From Azolla caroliniana (Eukaryota; Polypodiophyta), in contig JBHGNT010000007.1 in the NCBI GenBank assembly GCA_043228905.1, forward strand, positions 14,198,001-14,262,000: a stretch of 64,000 nt of DNA. Direction: 5' to 3'. The notes beneath the pieces were generated by a model. That model searched no databases, was not told where the DNA came from, and was given only the letters and a program-made list of their open reading frames with translations. Positions 9,801 to 20,791 of the stretch are shown piece after piece; position 1 is the first letter of the stretch, and each line of letters begins with the position of its first letter. The position numbers were made by a program, and so were the translations under genes.

Positions 9801-10952
9801 GAGCACTTGGTATGCCGGTTGAAGAAGAGCCTTTACGGACTGAAGCAGGCTCCCTGGCAGTGGTACCGAAAGTTTGACTCCTTCATGACCGATGAAGGGT
9901 ACCACAAAACGCAGTCTGACCACTGCGTGTTTGTGAAGAAGTTCGACGGAGGAGACTCTCTAATACTCCTCCTGTACGTGGACGACATGTTGATCGTCGG
10001 ACGGGACCAGGTCAAGATACGGATGCTGAAGAAGGCTCTTCACCGAACCTTCTCAATGAAGGACCTGGGTCCGGCGAGGCAAATACTAGGGATGCACATC
10101 ATCCGGGACCGGAAGAAGAAGCAGTTGTGGCTGTCACAGGAGAAGTACGTGACAAAGGTGCTTCACCGGTTCAACATGTCGGAAGCAAGACCAGTCGGGT
10201 CGACTCTCCCGGCAAACTGCAAGCTGTCCAGCAAGCAAAGCCCCAAGACAAAGGCTGAGAAGGAGGACATGATGAAAGTACCGTATGCCTCTGCCGTCGG
10301 GAGCTTGATGTACGCGATGGTGTGTACCCGACCGGACATAGGATATGCAGTCGGAGTGGTGAGCCGGTACATGAGCAATCCCGGCAAAGAGCACTGGAAC
10401 GCGGTCAAGTGGATACTCCGATACCTGAAGGGCACAGCAAACGTGTGCCTCCGATTCGGCTCCGGTAAACCCGAACTCGACGGCTTCACCGATTCGGATA
10501 TGTCGGCTGATGCGGATACCAGCCGGTCCACATCAGGGTATGTGATGACGTATGCAGGGGGAGCTGTTTCGTGGCAGTCGAGGCTGCAGAAGACGGTTGC
10601 GTTGTCAACCACGGAGGCGGAGTACATGGCGGCTGTTGAAGCCGGCAAGGAAATAATATGGATGAAGGACTTCATTAGAGAGCTCGGTATCCGGCAGGAG
10701 GAGTACCGACTCTACTGCGACAGTCAGAGTGCAATCCACCTTGCGAAGAACGCGGCCTATCACTCCCGGACGAAGCACATCCAGCGAAGATATCACTGGA
10801 TCCGGGAAAGGATAGAAGACAAGGAGTTCGTGCTGACAAAGATCCACACAGACGAGAACGGGTCGGATTTGCTGACCAAGGTGCTCACACCCGACAAGCT
10901 GGAAGCATGCCGGAAGAGGATCGGATTGGAGAGACATCCCATGCCGAAGTGA
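6879..10952 (+). CDS. Copia C Gag-Pol polyprotein (1357 aa, intact)
   Basis: The ATG at 6879 lies 17 bp after the primer binding site; the frame is also open upstream, but that is LTR sequence, so 6879 is the likely start. Domains in order: Gag; CCHC knuckle CFHCGKPGHFRKNC at about residues 233-246; aspartic protease with D-S-G at 320-322; GAG-pre-integrase zinc finger from about 446 (LWHKRLCH ... CTDC); integrase core with Asp about 509, Asp about 571 and Glu about 606; reverse transcriptase from about 868 with Y-V-D-D at 1033-1036; RNase H from about 1200 (D at 1205, TEAEY motif) to the end. This is the copia order, with integrase before reverse transcriptase. The protein would self-process, copy element RNA and integrate the cDNA. 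No frameshift or stop was found, and all visible catalytic residues are present. Confidence 0.96.
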   Translation: MEGGSSGQPGMMVLNAQNYADWKIKMEDLLIVRDLYEPIDRSEIPKGVLETEWRLLNRKAVATIRQYVDVSVLQHVANDTNAYEMWRKLSGLYERKNALNRTSLMRKIVNLKYRDGESMVEHVSTFMGFVNQLAAIKFPLEDAMQAIILMCTLPESWENLVVTLSTSCTEDNLSLQTVKTSILNEEARRRDKEPASDSKALLTESERGRQWNRSPQRREKSGTQSQSRGRPTCFHCGKPGHFRKNCRHYRKDNGADDTDSKKSPERNGAYRGATDRRGSDRRGQDRKGTTALTASEEEIMLITEERELNLAGEEMTWVVDSGASFHLTPEKKYFSSYTAGEHGCVRMGNEGTCRIAGIGDVWLMTSTGCKMLLKDVRHVPEVRLNLISAGSLDDEGYTGSIRNGVMKFSKGSLIVARARKVNTLYLMNARLCPEELNVAADTAGELWHKRLCHMSEKGMKRLAEDNLIPVKHVHLEKCTDCLAGKQNRTSFHSRPPTRRSAPLELVHTDVCQVETKSHGGAQYFVTFIDDHSRKLWTAPLKTKDQVLSVFKELHARVERESGKKLKAIRADNGGEYRGQFQEYCRSKGIRLEFTVPKTPELNGLAERMNRTIMERVRSMLAHAKLPKGFWAEAMSTATYVINRSPSVPLDGDTPQKVWTGKEVSYRHLKVFGCLAYVHVAKDRRGKLDPKTRPCIFLGYGDDEFGYRVWDPVDKKIFRSRDIIFMEDKTLADWESEKKMKSSKSTGEDQLYEEQSRPARDRLALEDPAEDGEEIEPAEEDENDTGTGPDPEMDSDEEESEEPFTEAPERRYPLRERRAPRRFPEPEHVLLTDEGEPESFEEAKHDTQSRRWLSAMQDEMDSLHENHTYELVELPKGKWALRNKWVFKLKPEDAGNPPRYKARIVVKGLQQKKGVDFDEIFAPVVKMTSIRTVLSIAASMDLEVEQMDVKTAFLHGDLEEETYMQQPEGFEKKGKEHLVCRLKKSLYGLKQAPWQWYRKFDSFMTDEGYHKTQSDHCVFVKKFDGGDSLILLLYVDDMLIVGRDQVKIRMLKKALHRTFSMKDLGPARQILGMHIIRDRKKKQLWLSQEKYVTKVLHRFNMSEARPVGSTLPANCKLSSKQSPKTKAEKEDMMKVPYASAVGSLMYAMVCTRPDIGYAVGVVSRYMSNPGKEHWNAVKWILRYLKGTANVCLRFGSGKPELDGFTDSDMSADADTSRSTSGYVMTYAGGAVSWQSRLQKTVALSTTEAEYMAAVEAGKEIIWMKDFIRELGIRQEEYRLYCDSQSAIHLAKNAAYHSRTKHIQRRYHWIRERIEDKEFVLTKIHTDENGSDLLTKVLTPDKLEACRKRIGLERHPMPK

Positions 10953-10962
10953 AGGGGGAGTT
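10951..10962 (+). other. Copia C polypurine tract
   Basis: GAAGGGGGAGTT directly before the 3' LTR would prime plus-strand DNA synthesis. Only one such tract is present, unlike the other copia family here. Confidence 0.88.
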
Positions 10963-11693
10963 TGTTGGGATTTCGGTCCCTCCGGATGGGATGTCCGGAG
11001 ATGAATGACGGCAAGCCCGGTTACGGTTACGGAACCGGATGAAGATACAGGTCCGGTGAGCGCACTCTCCGGATGATGAAGAATACCCGGTATGAAGCCG
11101 GATGAAGAGTACCCGGATACGGATCCGGATGATGAAGTACCCGGATACGGATCCGGATGATGAAGACCCCGGCATGAAGCCGGATGACGAAGACCTGGCT
11201 ACGGAGCCGGATGATGAATGTACCCGGAGAGAGATCCGGATGCGGGGACATATTTGTGAATATGTTTGCCAAGGGCCCTTGTGGCTATATTTGTAAATAG
11301 CCGGAAAGTCATATGTGTATAAATATGACTTAGGGCAAACAGTTTTAGTTGCTGCTCATTTTCTGTTTTCACTTAGAGGGAGCGAAGTGAGAGCAGCCGA
11401 GAGAGAGAGAGAGTGAGAGAAACGAGGAGGTCGTTGCCTCTGTGTATTACCGCCGCCTGTGGCGAGGACAGCGAGCTCAAGGTCGTCGCCTTGCAGCTCG
11501 CCATTGTATACTTCTCTGTATAGTGTTGGTTTGGAGTCTTGTACTCCCGTGGTTTTTCCCGTTTAGGGTTTTCCACGTTAATCCCTGTGTTATCGTGTCT
11601 CTCTCTGTGTTTCCTATTTTCTACTGCATTGATTCGCGATTTCTCGGTTGTGGCCGGAACGACGAAGGCGAATCGGAGCGTTGATTCGCAACA
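10963..11693 (+). repeat. Copia C 3' LTR (731 bp)
   Basis: Matches the 5' LTR throughout when read by eye, except that it has one copy instead of two of the 27-bp unit around 11187-11213. It ends CAACA and is followed by the CAAGC target duplicate. Confidence 0.95.
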
Positions 11694-11698
11694 CAAGC

Positions 11699-12409
11699 TA
11701 AGGTTGGACATAGAACAAACATCCAACTTGCGGAAGGTCCTTGAGGAGAAGGTTTTAGACAATCATGTCGACCTTACTTTGAGAGAGCTACTTGGGATCG
11801 CTAAGAAGGAGTTCCACGATACTATCGTGGACTTGATTAAGCGGAAGTGGCAACAATCGGATGAAGAAGAGGTGAAAACAAGTGCCATAACCATGGCAAG
11901 ATCCGAAGAGGAGGAAGAAGAAGTGATGGCGGACAGCCATTACTCTCGGCCTCATTGGGCAAGAGCGACAACGGAGACGCCGGTGGAGATCGGAGAGAAG
12001 AAGGAGACCGTGGTAGCCTTGATTGACCATGGTTTGGAGATCAACCTCATGTCGACCGAATTCTACAAGAAAGGAAGATGGTTGATCAACACAAACCACG
12101 GATGGAAGATACGAGCGGCAACGAAGGCCACGGAAGATGTGTATGGAGCTTGCCCCAATGTTCAAGTCACAATCGGAGATGTGGAGATGGATCAACACTT
12201 CTTCGTGCAAGACTCGGCTTCACATCCCGTCATCCTAGGACAACCATATATCACGTCGTCCCGGATGGAGACTAAGGTGTTTGATAATGGAGCGGCCTTC
12301 GCGCGAGTCAAGAGCCTTGACAATCAAAGATCTGTTCAATTCCTTACAATGCGGGCTAATCACGAAAGGAACCGTGATAGCCTTGGAGGCGAATCCTCGG
12401 ATTTTTAGA
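11699..12409 (+). pseudogene. Gypsy A Gag C-terminus and aspartic protease
   Basis: The gypsy A frame resumes after copia C. A conserved block (DLTLRELLGIAKKEFHD, also in B and D) precedes the protease. Its active-site loop reads LIDHGLEINLM at about 12019-12050, with the D-H-G triplet at 12025-12033. Retropepsins normally have D-S-G or D-T-G, but B and D also have D-H-G. A downstream hydrophobic turn (HPVILGQPYI) fits the second conserved protease block. The frame runs to a stop at 12406-12408; the apparent start inside the copia C LTR is an accident of the insertion. Confidence 0.8.
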
Positions 12410-12754
12410 GCGGACTATTGAAGCGTGGGGCACAACCAGTCCAAGCAATCATAAGTCCCCACAAGGAAGCGAAATAAGTGGATCGCAAGGAGAAGCAACA
12501 TGTGTGACACCTAGTGGCACATGTAAACTAACACTACTCAACAAGAAGGACAAGCGTCGGATACAAGACTTCGAGAAGATGCTGAAAGAAGAAAGCATAA
12601 TCAAAGAAGAAGAATTCGTGTCTCATAATCTAGAGGAAGCCTCATTTAACGACACCATCGGCGAAATCGAGGAAGTCGTGGACTTGAGCTACCCTCACGA
12701 TCAAAATGTGATTTCGGTTAACTCTGTCAACATGTACGCTATCATCGAGGCATC
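12410..12754 (+). pseudogene. Gypsy A protease-RT linker
   Basis: Includes an open stretch at 12504-12758, acidic and lysine-rich, containing FNDTIGEIEEVVD, which resembles the linkers of gypsy B (FDDTLGEIGKVVE) and D. It ends in a stop just before the RT frame. The preceding 95 bp show nothing coding. Confidence 0.6.
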
Positions 12755-14695
12755 TTGATGGAGGAAGCTGAAGTCAACACAAAATATAAAACGGTGGATA
12801 AGAAGATCAAGCCAGTTGCGGTTCCGCTACCGGAAGATAGCTGGCAGAAGATGAAGGAAGTTGCTAATGATCCGAGCTTAAGGGATCCAAAGGCAATAGG
12901 TCATGTCTTCACCAAAGAGACAAAAGGAAAGCTACAAGTTGGAAGGGAAGATTTCCTTCTCCCCGAAGAGGAGAGAATGTTCCGCGGAATGCTTGAGAGA
13001 CATGGGAAAGCCTTTGCCTTCTCTCCACAAGAGATTGGATGTGCCGACCTGAAGATGGTAGAGCTGATGGTGATTTTTACGGTGCCGCATGTACCTTGGA
13101 ACCTCAAGCCGATACCGGTTCCAAGAGCTCACATTCCAAAGTTGATTGAGCTTCTAAAGGAGAAGGTTAGGATGGGAATTCTTGAGCCATCCAATGCTCC
13201 CTACTCTAATAGATGGTTTACGGTGCCGAAGAAGAACGGGTCCTTACGCTTTATACAAGTTCTCCAACCGGTCAACAAGGTGATGATCCGAAATTCCGGA
13301 ATTGGTCCAAGCGTGGATGAATTTGCCGAAGCCTTCGCGGGAATATCGATCTATTCCATTGGTGATCTCTACTCGGGTTATGATCAGTTTCAATTGGCCG
13401 TCGATAGTAGAGATATAACGACAATGAGGACGCCGATCGGGTTGGTAAGGATGTGCACCTTACCCCAAGGTGCGACAAATTCCGTAGCCCACATGGTGAA
13501 TGCCATGAACAAAGTGTTGAGGGATTGTATCCCTGATATCACAATGCCCTTCTTAGACGATATTCCAATCAAAGGATGCTTGGTGGAAGAAAAAGATGAA
13601 TCGAAAGATGACGATGGTTGCCGAAGATTCGTCATCAATCATATAAAGGATAGCAAGAAGGTGTTGCAAAAGCTTGAGGATGCGAATCTCACATTTTCGG
13701 GAGAGAAGTCTGCATTCGGTCAACCAGAAATATTGGTAGTAGGACACTTATGTGGGTCTTATGGCCGGAAGCCATCTCCATTCAAGGTGAACAGTATTCA
13801 AGATATGAAAGAAGAATGTGTGTCTCAAACGGAGGTGCGAAGATTCTTGGGAGCATGTGCATTCTATCACATATGGATTCCACATTATGCCCATGTGGTT
13901 GAACCATTGTATGGACTATTAAAGAAAAGGAAGAAGTTTGAATGGGAAGATGAGCATACCTACACGATTCGAAAGCTAAAGAAACTATTATTGGAAGCTC
14001 CGGCATTGCGCAAAGCTGACTACACTGATGGTACCCCGATATATGTGACGGTGGATACGAGCCCAACCGGAATTGGATGGGTGATAAACCAAGAAGACAA
14101 AGAAAAGAATCGGTATGCAATCCGATTCGGTGCGAAGGTGTTAACCAAAAGACAAAGGAAGTATGCTCAAGTAAAGAGAGAGCTATGGGGAATAGTATCC
14201 GCGGTTAAAACCGACCGTGACTACCTTATAGGAATAGAGGTCATAATCGAAACTGACTGTCTACCTATTCTTGGAATGATATCCGGTTGTGCTACACTGG
14301 ATATTGCTATGCTGTGATGGATTGTCTATATCAAGTCCCTCAACCCCGAGATTCGGCATATAAATGGGAAGCATAATGTGGTGGCCGATATGTTGTCATG
14401 GGCGAGGTATCAAGGTGAAGAAGATTTGCACTCCGACGAAGAGGATGTTGGCCTAAACTTCTTTACGGTTTCTTGTGCTCGGGTGCTAGTAGTGTTCAAA
14501 GTAGAAGATTATGAGGGTGAATTCATTGAAATTGGCAAATACTTAAGCTCTCTTACAAAAGATGAATCATGGTCAAAGGAAGACTTCTACCGAATTAGGA
14601 AGAAGGCCTACAAGTTCTTCCTCAAAGAAGGACATCTATGGAAGTTTCCGAAGAAGAAGAATGGAACTCCACTTCAAGTGGTGTGCAAGAAATAG
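12755..14695 (+). pseudogene. Gypsy A reverse transcriptase and RNase H
   Basis: A single frame has one in-frame TGA at 14315-14317. Fingers: PVPRAHIPKLIELLKEKV and YSNRWFTVPKKNGSLRF. Palm: DLYSGYDQFQ, then LPQGATNS, then the catalytic F-L-D-D at about 13549-13560. Thumb: RRFLGACAFYHIWIPHYAHV. RNase H begins at about 14035 with a VDTSPTGIGW motif and includes KRELWGIVSA and a TDCLPIL motif. At the internal stop, B and D have arginine (AMLRWIAY). RT and RNase H would copy the element RNA and degrade the template. Confidence 0.88.
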
Positions 14696-15829
14696 GATCA
14701 ACAAACACTAATTGCTGAATTTCATGATAGTGTGTGGGCAGGTCATCGTGGTATATGGGCAACATTTACAAAGCTCAAGGAGAAGTATTGGTGGCCGGGT
14801 GTTTACAAAGATGTAGCAAGCTATGTTGAAACATGTGAGCAATGCCAATTATACTCGAATATTCAACATAGGGATGAACTTCATCCGACATATCCATTAT
14901 CAATGCACTTTAATGGTTGGTAGACATAGTGGTTATGCCAATGGGATTGGGGCAAATGAAATACCTCGTGCTAGCAAGAGAGAATCTCACCAACCAAGTA
15001 GAAGGACGGGCGCTAAGGAATAAAACAACTTCGGCGGTTTGTAGGTTTCTCCTTGAAGATGTTATTTGTCGATATGGATGTGTCGGCAAAATAGTGGCCG
15101 ATAGAGGAGAATTAGATGTGAATGAAGCTAAAGAGTTCTTTTCAAGAATAGGCATCAAATTATCACTCACCATGGCATACAACCCGAACGCAAATGGGAA
15201 GGTGGAATGAGGACATAGTCCAATTGTAAAAGCTCTAGCAAAGGCTTGCGACGGCAAGATGGGAAATTGGCCACGATTACTACCTTATGCATTGTGGGCA
15301 AATAGAACTACACATAGCACGACTACGGGATATATGCTCGCCAAACTCATATTAGGACAAAAACCAATAATGCCTTTTGAGCAAAGTGTTCCTTCGTGGG
15401 CGTCTCTGCCATGGCAAGAGGAAATGAGTTGAGAAGACTTGCTAGCCACGAGGATTCAACAATTAGAACGAAGGCCCGAAGATGTCGAGTTGGCAATAGA
15501 ACGGTTGCGCCAAGCTCAATTCAAGAACAATGAGAATTTTGATAGAAAGCATCGTCTTCGACAAAGAAAAATTGAAGAAGGTCTATGATAGTAGTCTCGA
15601 TAATCAATATAGCACTACTCGAAAGTTCGCAAAACGATGGTTTGGCCCGTATATGGTCAAGAAAATAGAAAGCAATGCAACCTATTTTTTAGTGGAGTTG
15701 GATGGAACTCGACTTGCTTTGCAAATAGCAGGGAAGAAGATCAAGATCTTTAAGAGAAGAGAAGCCCCAAATCTTGAGATCGAAGATCTAGATGATGTAT
15801 CCTCGAACATCAAGGTTGAAGAAGAGTAA
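14696..15829 (+). pseudogene. Gypsy A integrase (stops and frameshifts)
   Basis: An HHCC zinc finger (EFHDSVWAGHRG ... CEQCQ) is at about 14714-14860. The core follows: first Asp in MVDIVVMP, second in VADRGELD, Glu in NGKVE at about 15200. A stop at 14693-14695 separates it from RNase H, a frameshift lies near 14911, a TGA at 15208, another stop near 15432 and a further frameshift near 15520. The C-terminal part (15530-15829, RKFAKRWFGPYMV, KKIKIFKRR) resembles the integrase tails of B and D. No chromodomain was recognised. Confidence 0.83.
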
Positions 15830-15877
15830 TTAAAAAAGAGGAACCTCACCACAATTGGCACATACTGGTGGATGTGC

Positions 15878-15895
15878 AGGTTTGGTGGGGGTGAA
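15878..15895 (+). other. Gypsy A polypurine tract
   Basis: A purine-rich run (AGGTTTGGTGGGGGTGAA) ends directly at the 3' LTR. The same kind of run (TTTAGTGGGGGTGGA on the minus strand) stands at the same place in gypsy B. Confidence 0.72.
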
Positions 15896-17179
15896 TGTCG
15901 TGTGGTTTTTCACACACGATATGAAAACTAGTAAAATAATTATTTACGATTAGCTTAATATATGGATATAGAAAGATAGATGTGTTCAAGAGCTTCATAG
16001 CGTATTTTACTACGCATAAAACGGATAAACAAGTATCAAGTTCTGTGAGTGTGAAGTTTTAAGAAAAGAAAAGAAAAGACAAAACTGTGAGATATACCAC
16101 ATAGATAGGACAACATTGAAACCCAGAATATATAAGAGAAACCAAAACATATTCATTCTATCAATGTGTGGAGCATATCTAACGTTCGAGGTGACTTGGG
16201 TTGCACTATGTGATGTGCATGCTTCGGGTGTAAGCACGTGTGCATGGCTGCGTGGACGTTTTCGAATGTACATGGGCATGGCCTTCTTCGGATATACGTG
16301 CGTGTGCAAATTTCGGACGGACACGTATCTGTGCACGCGCGCATGCGTGGATGCGTACACTACGGCGCGGTCGAGACTTTTGCGCGCTGATGCGTACACG
16401 ATGCGGATTGGACGCGCGCGCGCGTGGATGCGTACACTACGGCGCGGTTGGGAAGCGCGCATGCGTGGATGCGTACACTACTAAACGGTAGGGACTTCTG
16501 CTTGCGGACGCGTCTACGGTTTGGTTGCGACGCACGTACGGATTGCGCACGGGCTAAACTTTATGGATGATTGTGTCATTTGGCCGAATTATACGAACAA
16601 TCACATGCAACCAAAAGCCAAGGCCATGCAACTAAAAGTAAAAGGCATGCATCTAAAAATGGAAGCATGCAACTAAAAGGAGAGGCCATGCAACTAAAAA
16701 TAAAGGCCATCCAACTAAAAGTGGGCATGCAAATTAACATTAGGGAGGAGGATCAACGAGGAGCTCGATATATGTCCCATTTTTTCCCTACTAGTTTTTT
16801 TTTTCCCCCCTTCTTTCTTCTTCCCTCTCCGATTCGAGAAACAAATTATCTCACATATTGATATCAAACTCCTAGCTTTGTTTACTCGATCTTTCTGGTC
16901 AAAAATTATCTCTCGTATTCTTATCGGACCACTCCTTGCATGGTTGTTGGCTCCTTTCTTTGAAAAATTAATCTCTCATTTCCATACCCAACCCATTGTA
17001 ACACGATTCTCAAATTATAAAGAATCGATTTTCTTTTGCAATAAACTAATGATTTGTCTCTCCCACTTGTCTTATGCTTAAAACTTGCTTTTGTTGTACA
17101 TGTTATTCTAAATCCTTCTAGTCCAGAACCCCGACGGTTCCGTCTCGCGATCTGCACAAAGTGACGGATTTTCACGACA
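15896..17179 (+). repeat. Gypsy A 3' LTR (1284 bp)
   Basis: Has the same ends and the same flanking blocks as the 5' LTR, but only three minisatellite cores. It is followed by GCAT. Confidence 0.92.
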
Positions 17180-17183
17180 GCAT

Positions 17184-17923
17184 TATCGAGGAAATCCTCG
17201 CAGATGCGTAGAAGTTGGGCAAGACCACGGAGGTCTTTAACCAAGGAATCGAGAAGTGAGGAGGTAGAGTCTGTGGTTTATGTGAGCCCTGAGACCGCGG
17301 TTTAAATAGAAAGATTAGCAAAATAAGAGAGATAGTGTAAGAGGAACATGCGTAGATACAGGCGCAGACAGATATGCTAAGAATAGCTTGCGTTCGTTAG
17401 ATAAGCTTCTATTAATCAATATATGTGCGTCATGTTGTGGATGATTACAACCGGATCAGTGCTGGTGTTCGAGCGTAGGCTCTATAGTAGTCAAATACAG
17501 AGATGAGTGGCACACATAAGGTCGATCCCCTGGCTGGGAGCACTCAGGCGTCTTACGCGAGCAGGGGAAGCACCTTCCGGTGGCACGTCGTAGGACTCCT
17601 TGTCTTCTTTTCTCTCTGTTTCCCTTTCTCCTCTCTCTCAAATTGACATCCCCAAAAATAGTTGAGGGTCGCCCCTTTTATAGCACAAGGAGCGACCATT
17701 ACAGAGCATTCATGGCCTTATCGCTTTAACTCCCTAAATTCGCTCTCCTCGTAACTCTCCCTACTTAGGCGATGTCTAAATCCCTATTAATGCTTTAACT
17801 ACCTAGTACACCTCCTTTTTCCTATGCCTAGCCCTTAGACTATCTAATTCACTTAGGGTGTGCACACCAGTGCTCCCGCGTGTTTCACATTCTTTCTACC
17901 GATGGCCCAGAATCTTCACGACA
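17184..17923 (-). repeat. Gypsy B 3' LTR (740 bp)
   Basis: Closely similar along its length to 23554-24302. A TATAAAAG sequence on the minus strand lies at about 17675-17682. The purine tract follows at 17924-17940 on the plus-coordinate side, read on the minus strand as a run rich in G. Confidence 0.9.
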
Positions 17924-17972
17924 TCCACCCCCACTAAACTGCACATACGCCGTTATGTGTGAGACAGCGATT

Positions 17973-18392
17973 TTAGTGAGGGATTCTAGGCCATCTGCTA
18001 CTCGCCCTCCCCTTTGAACTAGTCCTTTTGGCTCCCGGGTCCGGTTCTGCCTCGCTCCGCCTTTTGAAGGCCTTTATCCGCTTCCTGGCCACCGGAGTTG
18101 TCATTCGAGTCCCGTCGAGCTCCGCGAGGTGATAAGTCACATTATTGTTGACACCGATCACTACATATGGCCCAAACCATCGCTTTGCGAACTTACGCGT
18201 AGACCTATGTTGGTTTTCGAGGCTGTTGTCGTAGACTAACACCCAATCGCCTTCCTCGATCTTCCTTGGCCGGAGCCGGTGTGTCCGATCGAACCGGGCC
18301 TTGATCCGGATTCTCGCTTCTTTCACCCTTGTCGTGGCCTGCTCCACGTCTTCTGGCCTTTGCTCGACTTGCCAGATCCGGGCCGCAAGCAA
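17973..18392 (-). pseudogene. Gypsy B integrase C-terminus
   Basis: The open frame has the block RKFAKRWFGPYVV and the basic KRIKAFKRR segment also present in A and D. It is separated from the core by a frameshift near 18513. The final part, rich in Arg, Lys and Ser, ends just before the purine tract. Confidence 0.8.
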
Positions 18393-18512
18393 TTCTTCTC
18401 AGCTCATTTTGTTGGCCCAATCGATGTCATCCACGAGGCGATCGTCCGCTCTACTGGCATGATGGGTTTCTATCCGAACATTAGTTCCGCCGACATGTAC
18501 CCTGTCACCGAA

Positions 18513-20753
18513 CTATGGGTAGTCCAGTCTCCCCATAGCGCGTAAGGGAGCAACCTCAGCCAATCGCCAACTCACCCTTCGCATGCACGTACAATGACCG
18601 TGGCCCCACTCTATCTTTCCATTTGCCTCCGGGTTGTACGCCGTTGTGAGGGATAGTTTTACGCCTAGCCGATTGAACAGTTCTTCGGCCTCTTCCGCGT
18701 CTAGCTCTCCTTGGTCAGCTACGATTTTTCCGACGCACCCATATCGGCATATGACATCTTCTATCAGAAACTTATATACTACCGCGGTGATCTTGTTCAT
18801 TAGTGCTCGGCCCTCTACCTGGTTTGTTAGGGTTTCTCTGGCTAGCACCAGGTATCGCTTCTGACCCTCTCCCATTGGCATGGTTACTAAGTCTACCATC
18901 CATTTAAAATGCACGGCTGGGGGGTAGGTTAGGTGCAGCTCGTCGTGGTGTCGAATGACCGAGTGCATCTGGCAGCTTTCGCACGTGGACACGAAGTCGT
19001 GCACGCTCTTATACATACCCGGCCACCAGTATTTCTCCTTTATCTTCTCAAATGTGGCCCATGTGCCCCGGTGTCCAGACCAAGGGCTTTCATGGAACTC
19101 TGATATTAGCTTCTCTTGATCATCCCCCCGCTCTATTACCCGGAGCGGCGCGTCGTTTCGCCTTTCCGGGACCCTCCAGATTTTCCCGTTCCGTAAGAAG
19201 TACCAGTATGTCCTTTTTGGGAGTTGTCCCGCCTCCTTCCTAGTCATCATAGGGTTCGCCGTCATAGTTTTTAGAAACCTTCCGATTAGAAGCCACTCCC
19301 CGTCGTAGTCATCTTCGTCGAACTCGTTAAGGGGCGGAGCGCTTCTCCCTTTTATCCTCATCCTTGCTGATTCGAAGAAGTCTGCGCTGACTTCTTCGTT
19401 CTCTGATACCATGATGTCCTTGTCCTTGAACCTTGCTCTAGAAAGCATATTGGCCATGGCGTTGCCTTTACCTAAGATGTGTCGTATCTCTAGGTTCAGG
19501 GACTTGATGTATGCAATCCACCTAAGCATGGCCAGGTCGGGAGTTGCGCATCCGGAGACAATACTGAGAATCGGTAGGCAGTCTGTTTCTATAATCAGTT
19601 CTATCCCGATTAGATGTTCTTTGTCGACCTTAACCGCCGAAACGATACCCCATAGCTCGCGCTTGACTTGGGCGTATCCTCGTTGTCGCTCGCTCAGTAC
19701 CTTCACACCAAACCGGATAGGGAAACGCGTGCCATCTTCGTCCTCTTGATTTATGACCCATCCAATCCTGGTCGGGTTGGTGTCCACCGTGATGTAGAAC
19801 GGAGTTCCCGGTGCGTATACTGCTTTGCGTAAAGCTGGAGCCGTGGTGAGCATTCGTTTTAGCCTCCGGACCGCCTCGGTATGCTCCTTTGTCCATTCGA
19901 ATTTCCTGCTCTTTTTTAGCAAGCCGTAGAGTGGTTCAGCGACGTGCACGTAATGAGGGATCCATATGTGGTAAAAGGCACATGCTCCTAAGAATCGTCG
20001 AACCTCCATGACGGATCCGCACTCCTCCTTCATTGCCGAGATGGCCTCTACCTCAGTCGGCGATGGCTTCCATCCGTACGACCCACATAGATGGCCCACC
20101 ACTAAGATCTTTGGCTGTCCGAAGGCCGACTTTTCTCTCGAGAAGGTAAGTCGCGCGCCTTCGAGCCTCTGTATTATTTTCTCGCAGTCGGAGATATGGT
20201 CGGTGACAAACCTTCGGCACCCGTCCGCACCAATTGATTCATCCTTGGTGTCCTTTGGACACCCCTTGATAGGGATGTCATCCAGGAAAGGCATGGTGAT
20301 GTCCGGAATGCAGTCCCGCAAGACTCTGTTCATTGCATTTACCATGTGTACCACCCAGTTGGTCCCTCCCTATGGTACGGTAAACATTCGAACTAGGCCG
20401 ACAGGGGTTCGCATTGTTGTGATGTCCTTGCTTTCCATGGCCAGCTGGAACTGGTCGTACCCCGAGTATATGGGCCTTCGGGCCAAGGCTTCCGCGAACT
20501 CATCGATCGACGACCCAACTCCCGTATTGTGGATGGTCACCTTGTTGACTGGTTGTAAGTCCTAGATGAAGCGCAGCGTACCGTTCTTCTTTGGTACCGT
20601 AAACCACCGATTAGAGTAAGGGGCATTCGATGGTTTGAGGATGCCCAGCTCCACCATCTGCTTAAGAAGCTCCATCAACATGGGCATGTGAGCTAACGGC
20701 AATTGAATCGGTTTGAGGCTCCATGGCACGTGCGGCACGGTAAAGATCACCAT
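18513..20753 (-). pseudogene. Gypsy B RT, RNase H and integrase core
   Basis: One frame across the region has two in-frame TAG stops, at 20562-20564 and about 20371; both replace a residue that is Gln in the relatives. RT motifs: FTVPKKNGTLRF, then F-L-D-D in PFLDDIPIKG, then RRFLGACAFYHIWIPHY. RNase H: TVDTNPTRIGWVINQ and KRELWGIVSA. The integrase finger (EFHESPWSGHRG ... CESCQ) and core (MVDLV, VADQGELD, NGKIE) follow without a break. From about 18590 the frame is lost. This is the longest surviving pol frame among the three related gypsy elements. Confidence 0.88.
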
Positions 20754-20791
20754 TTGTTCGACATTGGTCGGGTCGATGCACCCGATCTCTC

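Larger units (their letters stand above)
6090..11693 (+). mobile_element. Copia C, intact Ty1/copia retrotransposon
   Basis: LTRs at 6090-6847 and 10963-11693 start TGTTGGG and end CAACA. CAAGC flanks the element on both sides (6085-6089 and 11694-11698), a 5-bp target duplication. It has a perfect TGGTATCAGAGC primer site, a purine tract and one unbroken gag-pol frame. Read side by side, the LTRs differ only by one 27-bp repeat unit. It is therefore the youngest insertion here and the only one that looks able to make all its proteins. Confidence 0.96.
2705..17179 (+). mobile_element. Gypsy A, full-length LTR retrotransposon, interrupted by copia C
   Basis: LTRs at 2705-4561 and 15896-17179 begin TGTCGTG and end CACGACA. 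A primer binding site follows the 5' LTR and a purine-rich tract precedes the 3' LTR. GCAT (2701-2704) is repeated after the element (17180-17183), as expected of a target duplication. Gene order is gag, protease, RT, RNase H, integrase, the Ty3/gypsy order. Copia C interrupts it at 6090-11693 and several stops and frameshifts inactivate it. It lies inside copia A, beside gypsy B. Confidence 0.92.

Noticed and set aside
11539-11698. Start of the 289-codon frame in the copia C 3' LTR
   Set aside because: It is a chance fusion of LTR sequence to the gypsy A Gag tail, created by the insertion.
15530-15829. A chromodomain at the end of gypsy A integrase
   Set aside because: The conserved end is a GPY-like block with a basic tail; I see no chromodomain pattern.
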